DNA of 5,436 nucleotides from assembly GCA_030040725.1 (NCBI GenBank), contig JASHTD010000544.1, forward strand, positions 1 to 5,436. Direction: 5' to 3'. The notes below the pieces were generated by a model, which had not been told where the DNA came from, made no database searches, and was given only the letters and a program-made list of their open reading frames with translations. A program made the translations under genes and the position numbers. Source of the DNA: Candidatus Sulfotelmatobacter sp. (lineage in GTDB: Bacteria > Acidobacteriota > Terriglobia > Terriglobales > Acidobacteriaceae). Below are positions 1-5,063 of this stretch, piece after piece; the stretch's first letter is position 1, and each line of letters opens with the position of its first letter.

Positions 1-551
1 AGGTTGGGGATGTCGCGGGTGCCGCCTGGACGTTGAACTACCAGGGCGACGTCGCGCGGGAAAAAGCGGACTTCGTGGTCGCTCGTTCATTTTGCGAACA
101 GAGTCTGTCGGAATTTCGCCGGCTGCGTGACAGCTGGGGAATTGCGAGTACCCTCTCTGATTTAGCAAGTCTCAGCTGCGATCAGGGTAACAACTCGGAG
201 GCTCGTCGCCTTTACGGCGAAAGTATCAAGCTGTTTCAAGAGTTGGGTCACAAACGCGGCATCGCGAGGGCGCTCGAATGTCTCGCCGTAAGTGCTTCGG
301 CGCAATCGAACGCCGAGTTATCGCTGCACTTGGCAGGAGCGGCCGCCGCGCTTCGACAAAGATTGGGCGCTCCACTCACGCCCGCGGGGCAACCCAGGCT
401 TGAAAAGGCGCTGGAATTTGCGCGCCGAACTCTCGGCAATGCTGCAGGAACCGCATGGATGGAAGGTTGGGCGATGCCGATTGAGCAGGCCGTCCACGAG
501 GCGCTTAACTGCGACGCGGAATCAGGTCATCGGACTCGAAACTCCGCTTAA
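1..551 (+). CDS. C-terminal part of a TPR-containing regulator (5' end outside window)
   Basis: The frame is open from the window edge (first full codon at position 3) to a TAA at 549-551, giving 182 residues. A TTG at 33 could be read as a start, but there is no stop upstream and the protein reads smoothly through it (VGDVAGAAWTLNYQGD), so this is the tail of a longer gene. About three TPR-like helical pairs are visible, each with an Ala/Leu-rich pattern: around AARSFCEQSLSEF-type residues, around EARRLYGESIKLFQELG, and around LSLHLAGAAAALRQRLG. The ending, LGAPLTPAG followed by a basic helix, then AAGTAWMEGWAMPIEQAVHEAL, is typical of large bacterial regulators that carry a winged-helix, kinase or cyclase domain, a predicted ATPase domain and C-terminal TPRs (knowledge of families). 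Which of these N-terminal domains is present cannot be seen. The TPRs would serve protein-protein contacts in the cytoplasm. The last 14 or so residues after EAL look like an unconserved tail. Its stop is one base from the stop of the opposing gene. Confidence 0.85.
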   Translation, partial: VGDVAGAAWTLNYQGDVAREKADFVVARSFCEQSLSEFRRLRDSWGIASTLSDLASLSCDQGNNSEARRLYGESIKLFQELGHKRGIARALECLAVSASAQSNAELSLHLAGAAAALRQRLGAPLTPAGQPRLEKALEFARRTLGNAAGTAWMEGWAMPIEQAVHEALNCDAESGHRTRNSA

Positions 552-552
552 G

Positions 553-825
553 TCAATTTGCAGTGGTGGGATCGATCAGTCGCCGCACTGCCGAGATGCG
601 ATTCGCCGGAAAACCTCCGCGGCGGGCGTGTTCCCGAACCGTTTCCTCGTCCGGTGCCAGATACACACAATAAACCTTATCGCCGGTGACGTAGGAGTGG
701 AGCCATTTGATTTCCGGTCCCATATCCTTCAGCACGCCTACCGACTTTCTGGCCACTGCCTGCAGTTCCGCGTCAGACAAATTGCCTGCGCCTGGGATTT
801 CCCGCTCGATGACGTATTGGGGCAT
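553..825 (-). CDS. DUF4242 family protein (SCO4226-like small nickel-binding type)
   Basis: This is a 90-residue protein beginning MPQYVIEREIPGAGNLS and ending in RRLIDPTTAN. The N-terminal YVIEREIPGAG, the central IKWLHSYVTGDKVYCVYLAP (residues 39-58) and the C-terminal EHARRGGFPANRISAVR are the hallmarks of the DUF4242 family. The family member SCO4226 of Streptomyces is known as a small ferredoxin-fold nickel-binding protein; most members are uncharacterised, so metal binding here is inference. The frame stays open to 996, but I chose the ATG at 825 because homologues begin with this M-P-x-Y-V-I-E-R-E sequence and a Shine-Dalgarno sequence (GAGGTGG on the minus strand) ends about 3 bases before it; the 57 upstream residues look like noncoding translation. 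Length matches the family. There is no signal peptide, so it should be cytoplasmic. It is convergent with the preceding TPR gene and appears to be monocistronic. Confidence 0.88.
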   Translation of the reverse strand: MPQYVIEREIPGAGNLSDAELQAVARKSVGVLKDMGPEIKWLHSYVTGDKVYCVYLAPDEETVREHARRGGFPANRISAVRRLIDPTTAN

Positions 826-854
826 GACCACCTCACAGAACGATGATGTTAGCA
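826..854 (-). promoter_or_regulatory. Candidate extended -10 promoter and RBS of the DUF4242 gene
   Basis: Read on the minus strand, TGC-TAACAT (854 down to 846) resembles an extended -10 element (TGn followed by a TATAAT-like hexamer with 4 of 6 matches). Transcription would start near 839 and give a leader of about 14 bases that contains the GAGGTGG ribosome binding site (834 to 828). No good -35 hexamer lies at the usual distance, which extended -10 promoters can tolerate. The RBS is convincing; the promoter is a reasoned guess. Confidence 0.4.
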
Positions 855-973
855 GATTTTTCGTGCGAAAGTGTTTCAGTGCATCCCACCGTGACAATGC
901 AAAATGCCGCAAATAGGTCGAGATGCGTCCTTTTTGTTGGCTGTACATTCCGACTTGTTCCGAAGAGAAAATT

Positions 974-989
974 CCATGCCCCAGCATGG
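974..989 (-). terminator. Small hairpin, possible weak terminator on the minus strand
   Basis: CCATGC at 974-979 and GCATGG at 984-989 form a perfect 6-bp stem around a 4-base loop. Read on the minus strand the stem is followed by AATTTTCTCTT, a weak T-rich tract, so it could act as an intrinsic terminator for transcription coming from the right towards the DUF4242 gene. The T-tract is interrupted and the stem is short, so this could equally be a chance hairpin. Confidence 0.25.
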
Positions 990-1072
990 GCCGCAAGGGG
1001 AAAGAAAGTGCGACGGGCCGAGCAGCCGAAGTACCCCTCCCCCCGTAAGCCTGTCAAGGTAAAAGCCATTGC

Positions 1073-1109
1073 GGTAGTGGGTCAGTTTCAAACTGACCCG
1101 CTACCCCCA
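1073..1109. repeat. Near-perfect palindromic hairpin element
   Basis: Positions 1073-1088 (GGTAGTGGGTCAGTTT) pair with 1090-1105 (AAACTGACCCGCTACC) over 16 positions, the only imperfection being a T-G wobble (1078 with 1100), around a central C at 1089. As RNA or single-stranded DNA the few apical pairs would open into a loop. The right arm continues into a C5 run and an A at 1109. No T-tract follows, so it does not look like a classical terminator. It sits in noncoding DNA and resembles a REP or MITE-like dispersed element. A related hairpin with the same outer bases lies at 5161-5196. Confidence 0.65.
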
Positions 1110-1245
1110 TTGAATATGACTGCGTTCATCGCTCTGACTGTTCTGCAAGGAGTGTGGTCACGGCTGGGAACCAGCGCTCAGCGGCTAGCTTAAATAGCGC
1201 AGACATACTGTCTATTGAGCTTCCGCACTCCCGGATCTTTCTTCT

Positions 1246-1692
1246 TCATTGCGTCATGTGCGGTCGCATGGATGGAAGGACTCGCTCGCCGAGGCGACGT
1301 CGCTGCAACCGCTCAAGTCGGTTGAGAGCACGGTCGAGGCTTCGTTCGGTGGCCGTTTCGTAGCGAAGGAGTTTTTCGACCTGGTCACCGTCCGGGATGA
1401 AATGTTGGGCGAACGTCACCTCAAAATACGTCTCATTCCTGTGAAGCCTCATTTCTTCAAGAAGTAATATGATCGCAAAAGCTCTGGCCTGAAGATTGGC
1501 ACGCTCAGAATCTGAACCTTGTTGTTTGAAAAACTCTGAAAAAGAGGCTTCTTCCAGAAAGCAATTGATGCGAACCGAGAAGTTGTAACTTCTGCCCTTG
1601 CGCCTGGTGTTGCTAAGAATCTCCGAGATCGATGGCACAAATGTCTTGGTGAAACCCCAAAAAATCAGGATATTGAACCCATGCTTCGGCAC
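1246..1692 (-). CDS. Hypothetical protein with a conserved-looking C-terminus, possibly degraded
   Basis: This 148-residue frame opens at a GTG (1692-1690) with no Shine-Dalgarno sequence and ends at a TGA (1248-1246); the frame is open only a few codons further upstream, to 1717. The last 50 or so residues, VEKLLRYETATERSLDRALN and then RLERLQRRRLGERV, strongly recall the C-terminus of a widespread acidobacterial and planctomycete family of hypothetical proteins, in which a YE-T-x-x-R helix precedes LxRLQxxRxGE. The upstream 90 residues are not recognisable, and the usual N-terminal part of that family (ANRxNAxxSTGP-type, KHG motif) is absent. I therefore think this is the 3' remnant of such a gene, or a strongly diverged member. 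No domain function is known to me. The start overlaps a plus-strand frame by 12 bases. Similarity of the C-terminus is from memory, not a search. Confidence 0.4.
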   Translation of the reverse strand: MPKHGFNILIFWGFTKTFVPSISEILSNTRRKGRSYNFSVRINCFLEEASFSEFFKQQGSDSERANLQARAFAIILLLEEMRLHRNETYFEVTFAQHFIPDGDQVEKLLRYETATERSLDRALNRLERLQRRRLGERVLPSMRPHMTQ

Positions 1693-1893
1693 GAACTGGT
1701 CATTGCATTTGGCCGGTCAAACGACTTGTTCCGTGAAATGAAGGTCAAAGCAATATTCAAAGGTCTAATCTACGAATCCCTCAACGATCCCGACTTCATG
1801 CGCATTGAGAGCCGACAGATCCCATCTCTTCACGAAGAGTATGACGCAGCGAAAGCTGAACGACAGAGAGATGAAAGGAAAGGTCACTCCTGA
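1681..1893 (+). CDS. Unrecognised small protein of about 70 residues
   Basis: An ATG at 1681 is preceded by AGGA at 1667-1670, ten bases upstream, and the frame runs to a TGA at 1891-1893. The product is charged, likely helical and soluble, with a protein-like stretch FREMKVKAIFKGLIYESLND and a Lys/Arg/Glu-rich tail. The same frame is open upstream to 1540 but holds no ATG, GTG or TTG, which may mean a truncated older gene. I do not recognise the family. It overlaps the start of the opposing minus-strand frame and the beginning of the HNH-like frame, so at most part of this region can be coding in each frame. It may be real, a fragment, or chance. Confidence 0.3.
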   Translation: MLRHELVIAFGRSNDLFREMKVKAIFKGLIYESLNDPDFMRIESRQIPSLHEEYDAAKAERQRDERKGHS

Positions 1894-2002
1894 CCGCGCG
1901 GGTGAAAGTGGAGACCTGATAACTTCGTGCGTGACGTGCCACGGCAGGGTCCATCGAGCGCACCGAAGTTTTCGCAGTACCCACAAGGGGTCAATGAGGT
2001 AA
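1805..2002 (+). pseudogene. Remnant resembling the C-terminal half of an HNH endonuclease
   Basis: A plus-strand frame (TTG at 1805, next ATG at 1841, stop TAA at 2000-2002) encodes DLITSCVTCHGRVHRAH. This fits the second half of the HNH nuclease signature, D/N-L-I-x-x-C-x-x-C-H-x-x-x-H, with Cys codons at 1928 and 1937 and His codons at 1940 and 1952. Just upstream, T-P-D-R-A-G-E mimics the H-H-x-T-Y-x-R-x-G-x-E segment of phage-type HNH proteins, but the metal-binding His pair reads Gly-Lys, Tyr is Pro, and about two residues are missing before the Asp. No upstream zinc-knuckle Cys pair is present. An intact HNH enzyme binds a metal through these residues and nicks DNA; without the His pair this copy should be inactive. 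There is no clear start or RBS, so I call it a remnant. A chance match cannot be excluded. Confidence 0.4.
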
Positions 2003-2062
2003 CCCGGATTTAACGACAACCCAGCGCCTGACGTACCGTCAACTCATTGACTCTCATTGACT
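1990..2062. promoter_or_regulatory. Cluster of GTCAA/TTGAC half-sites upstream of the kinase
   Basis: GTCAATGAG at 1990-1998 is the reverse complement of CTCATTGAC, which occurs at 2043-2051 and 2053-2061. In addition GTCAA at 2038-2042 and TTGAC at 2047-2051 form an inverted pair separated by 4 bases. The last copy overlaps the predicted -35 box. Repeated, oriented half-sites at a promoter suggest binding by a dimeric regulator, but no regulator is identified and the inference rests only on the pattern. Confidence 0.35.
2043..2062 (+). repeat. Perfect tandem repeat of a decamer
   Basis: The ten bases CTCATTGACT occur twice without spacing or mismatch (2043-2052 and 2053-2062). Each copy contains a TTGACT -35-like hexamer, but only the second is at a productive distance from the -10 box. 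The ten-base period would place both copies on nearly the same face of the DNA helix. Confidence 0.8.
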
Positions 2063-2085
2063 TGCCGTGTCCTCGCAGATACGAT
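2057..2085 (+). promoter_or_regulatory. Near-consensus sigma-70-type promoter of the kinase gene
   Basis: TTGACT (2057-2062, five of six consensus bases) is followed after exactly 17 bases by TACGAT (2080-2085, four of six, with the important first TA and last T kept). The start of transcription would fall near 2091-2093, only about 4-6 bases before the ATG at 2097. No Shine-Dalgarno sequence lies between, so the mRNA would be leaderless or nearly so. Confidence 0.55.
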
Positions 2086-2096
2086 AGCGACGCACC

Positions 2097-5063
2097 ATGA
2101 TCGGCCAGACGATCTCGCACTACCGCATCCTTCAGAAACTGGGCGGTGGTGGTATGGGCGTGGTTTACAAGGCCGAAGATACTCGACTGCATCGCTTTGT
2201 CGCTCTTAAATTTCTTCCTGATGAAGTTTCGCGTGATCCGCAAGCGCTAAGCCGTTTCGAGCGCGAAGCCCAAGCCGCTTCCGCATTGAATCATCCCAAC
2301 ATCTGCACCATTCACGATATCGGCGAGCAGGATGGAAAAGCGTTCATCGCCATGGAATTTCTGGAAGGCTCCACGCTCAAACACCAGATCGGCGTGCGGC
2401 CGCTCGAAATCGAGCTCCTGCTTTCGCTGGCTATCGAAATTGCAGACGCTTTGGAAGCCGCGCATGCCAAGGGAATCATCCATCGCGATATCAAACCTGC
2501 AAATATTTTTGTGACAGAGCGCGAGCACGCCAAGATTCTCGATTTTGGACTGGCGAAAATCACGCCCTACGCTGGTCGCAGCGAGCAAACGGCTGTCACT
2601 TCGGCGCTGACGGCGGTCAGTGATGACAATCTTACAAGTCCGGGATCGGCAATCGGTACCGTCGCCTACATGTCTCCTGAACAGGCGAAGGGCAAGGTGC
2701 TCGACCGCCGCACGGATCTGTTCTCCTTCGGCGCAGTTCTCTACGAGATGGCCACCGGCCAGGTTGCTTTCCGTGGAGACACTTCAGCTGTAATCTTCCA
2801 TTCCATCATCGAGCGCGCGCCCGCACCTCCGAGCCGTCTCAATCCTGACCTTCCCCCCCGGCTCGAGCAGATCATTACTAAGGCCCTCGACAAAGACCGA
2901 GAGTTGCGCTACCAGAACGCGGCCGACACGCGCGCTGACCTGAAGCGAGTGCGCCGGGAGATGGAATCGGCGCGAACTCAGGTTGCGGAGAGCGGAGATA
3001 CAGTCCCGCCAGCAAATTCACCCAGCGGATCCGGCGTCCGTGCGGCAGCGGGAAGCGGATCGGCCGGAGTGGCCGCGGCTTCTAGCGGCAGCGTAGCGGC
3101 AGGGTCGGAAGGCGCGCAATCGGCAACTGCGGTTTCCGCGCCAGTCGTGGCTGCGGCGGCACGCCCGAAATGGCGGCTCTACTCAGTGCTGGCGGTTTTG
3201 GTCTGCGCGATCGCCGTCGTGGGGCTGATTCTGTATCAGCGTCGCGCCCATGTCATCACAGAAAAGGATTCAATCCTGGTCACCGATTTTGTGAACACCA
3301 CCGGAGACGCGGTGTTCGATGGAACATTGAAAAAGGCGCTGGCCGTCGATTTGCAGCAGTCTCCATTTCTCAATGTAGTGCCTGATCAGCAGGTGCAGAA
3401 GACGCTGAAATATATGGGCCGCGCACCCGATCAGATCATCACCAGTGACATCGGACGTGAAATATGCCAGCGCGACGGTGTCAAGGCCATGCTGACGGGA
3501 TCGATCGCGCTGGTCGGCAACCAGTACCTGGTGACCCTCGAAGCCACAAACGCTTCAACCGGCGATTCGCTTGCACAGGCGCAACAGCAGGCTGAGGGTA
3601 AAGACGCCGTACTGAGCATTCTCGGAAGCGCAGCCACCAAATTGCGTCAGAAGCTCGGCGAATCGCTGGCATCTGTACAGAAATTCGACAAGCCTCTCGA
3701 TCAGGCCACCACATCTTCCCTCGAGGCGCTCAAAGATTTCACGCTGGCCGACGCATTGCACAACAAATTGGAAGACATCCAGTCGGTACCGCTTTATCAG
3801 CAGGCGATTGCCCTCGATCCCAACTTCGCGCTCGCCCATCTGCGCCTAGGCGTGGTTGCCGGCAACATCGGCCAACTATCGTTATCAACTAATGAAGTGT
3901 CGAAGGCATTTGAATTGCGCGATCGTACCAGCGAATACGAACGGCTCTACATTACTGCCTACTACTATTTCAATATTGGAGAAGTGGAGAAGACCATCGA
4001 AGCCTGGGAATTGATGAAGCAGACGTATCCTCGCGACGAGGTCTCCCACATCAATGTCGCGGTGATTTATCAGGAAATCGGACGCCACGAGAAAACCATC
4101 GAGAACTGCCTGGAGGCGATACAGCTGGATCCTGACACGCTGAACTGCTATCTGGTCGGGGCCCAGTCTTACCGAGTTGTGGGCAGAGTAGACAATGCTG
4201 ATGCTCTGCTGACGCAAGCGCAACAAAGGAACATCAAGGGTTCCCTTTTGTACGTTGCTTTAGCGGCTTCGGCGCTATACCGCGGAGATTCCGCTGGCGC
4301 AGCACACCTGCAAGGTCTGGCAAAAGCAACGCCAGAGGGCGAGTTGCGAGTATTGGGGCAGCAAGCCGCCAATGCCGCCGCACTCGGACAAATAGCGCGG
4401 GAACAGAACCTGCGCGCGCAGGCTGTCGAGCGGGCGAAGAGTCTGGGCATGGCAGATGTGGCCGCTGAGTTTTTAATGGAGGGGGCACGCACTGACGCGG
4501 TGCTCGGCTACTCCTCCCGCGCGGCACAGCAGATTGATGCTGCTCTCGCATTATCTCGGGATCCCTCTATGATCTCCGAGGCAGCCGATGCCGCTTCGGC
4601 TGCGGGGCAAGATCAGAAAGCCGAATCCCTTTTGTCTGAGGCACGCCGTGCGCGTCCGGATGACACGTTCGTCCAGGATGAAGATGCTCCTCGTGTGGAA
4701 GCTCGGTCTCAGATACATCACGGTAGGCCCGCAGCCGCAGTTCAAACTCTCGCCCCGGCGCAACCTTACGAAGATGGCCTCTTTTTCGACAATCATCTCC
4801 TGCGTGGCGAGGCATATGTGGCGAGCGGCCAGGCCGATAATGCGGTGCCGGAGTTCCGTAAAATCTTGGCTCGCCGCGGCATGTCTCTGTTCTCGGTTAC
4901 TTATCCTCTAGCTCAACTCGATCTGGCGCGGGCGTTGGTCGCCCGGCATGACACCGCAAACGCTCGCTCCGCCTATCAGGACTTCTTTGCATTATGGAAA
5001 AACGCTGACTCTGACATCCCCACCTTGAAGCAAGCCAGAGCCGAGTACGCGAAATTGCAATAA
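2097..5063 (+). CDS. Transmembrane Ser/Thr protein kinase with TolB-like and TPR domains
   Basis: This 988-residue receptor-like kinase phosphorylates Ser/Thr of unknown targets. The cytoplasmic kinase domain spans about residues 9-280: glycine loop LGGGGMGVVY (15-24), ATP-anchoring K38 in VALK, helix-C E57, catalytic loop HRDIKPAN (129-136; D131, K133, N136), DFG (149-151), and SPE (193-195) in place of APE. All key residues are present, so it should be active; the Arg before D131 suggests activation-loop phosphorylation, and that loop (152-192) is long and rich in Ser/Thr. A Ser/Ala/Gly linker (295-356) leads to one membrane helix (about 361-380). Outside the membrane, residues 390-525 (DSILVTDFVNTTGDAVFDGT onward) form a TolB/FlgO-like module often found in acidobacterial kinases, and 540-988 form TPR repeats, clearest at 568-603 and 650-683. 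The start is fixed by the family opening MIGQTISHYRI, although no RBS precedes it. It appears monocistronic. Ligand and substrates are unknown. Confidence 0.95.
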   Translation: MIGQTISHYRILQKLGGGGMGVVYKAEDTRLHRFVALKFLPDEVSRDPQALSRFEREAQAASALNHPNICTIHDIGEQDGKAFIAMEFLEGSTLKHQIGVRPLEIELLLSLAIEIADALEAAHAKGIIHRDIKPANIFVTEREHAKILDFGLAKITPYAGRSEQTAVTSALTAVSDDNLTSPGSAIGTVAYMSPEQAKGKVLDRRTDLFSFGAVLYEMATGQVAFRGDTSAVIFHSIIERAPAPPSRLNPDLPPRLEQIITKALDKDRELRYQNAADTRADLKRVRREMESARTQVAESGDTVPPANSPSGSGVRAAAGSGSAGVAAASSGSVAAGSEGAQSATAVSAPVVAAAARPKWRLYSVLAVLVCAIAVVGLILYQRRAHVITEKDSILVTDFVNTTGDAVFDGTLKKALAVDLQQSPFLNVVPDQQVQKTLKYMGRAPDQIITSDIGREICQRDGVKAMLTGSIALVGNQYLVTLEATNASTGDSLAQAQQQAEGKDAVLSILGSAATKLRQKLGESLASVQKFDKPLDQATTSSLEALKDFTLADALHNKLEDIQSVPLYQQAIALDPNFALAHLRLGVVAGNIGQLSLSTNEVSKAFELRDRTSEYERLYITAYYYFNIGEVEKTIEAWELMKQTYPRDEVSHINVAVIYQEIGRHEKTIENCLEAIQLDPDTLNCYLVGAQSYRVVGRVDNADALLTQAQQRNIKGSLLYVALAASALYRGDSAGAAHLQGLAKATPEGELRVLGQQAANAAALGQIAREQNLRAQAVERAKSLGMADVAAEFLMEGARTDAVLGYSSRAAQQIDAALALSRDPSMISEAADAASAAGQDQKAESLLSEARRARPDDTFVQDEDAPRVEARSQIHHGRPAAAVQTLAPAQPYEDGLFFDNHLLRGEAYVASGQADNAVPEFRKILARRGMSLFSVTYPLAQLDLARALVARHDTANARSAYQDFFALWKNADSDIPTLKQARAEYAKLQ

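Larger units (their letters stand above)
855..1245. other. Intergenic region without a convincing gene
   Basis: Short open frames on both strands have no recognisable protein character, no good ribosome binding site, and overlap each other. What stands out is structure: a 6-bp hairpin at 974-989, a C-rich run at 1031-1044 (GTACCCCTCCCCCC), the strong palindrome at 1073-1105 and a small 5-bp hairpin GCTGG-GAA-CCAGC at 1163-1175. The C-rich run next to a palindrome ending in CTACCCCC resembles dispersed repeats I associate with acidobacterial intergenic regions; this is recollection and was not verified by search. Confidence 0.5.

Noticed and set aside
826..996. N-terminal extension of the DUF4242 frame by 57 codons
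   Set aside because: The family start MPxYVIERE with its own Shine-Dalgarno sequence at 825 explains the gene; the extension has no domain character.
1073..1109. Palindrome as a rho-independent terminator
   Set aside because: No T-tract follows on either strand, and no gene on either side ends close to it.
833..1193. Several overlapping open frames of 70-116 codons on both strands
   Set aside because: They have no recognisable motifs or RBS, overlap each other and cover the palindrome, which is unlikely inside a real coding sequence.
4169..4551. Long antisense open frames within the kinase TPR region
   Set aside because: They are shadow frames expected opposite GC-rich codons; composition is Arg/Ala/Pro-rich without motifs.
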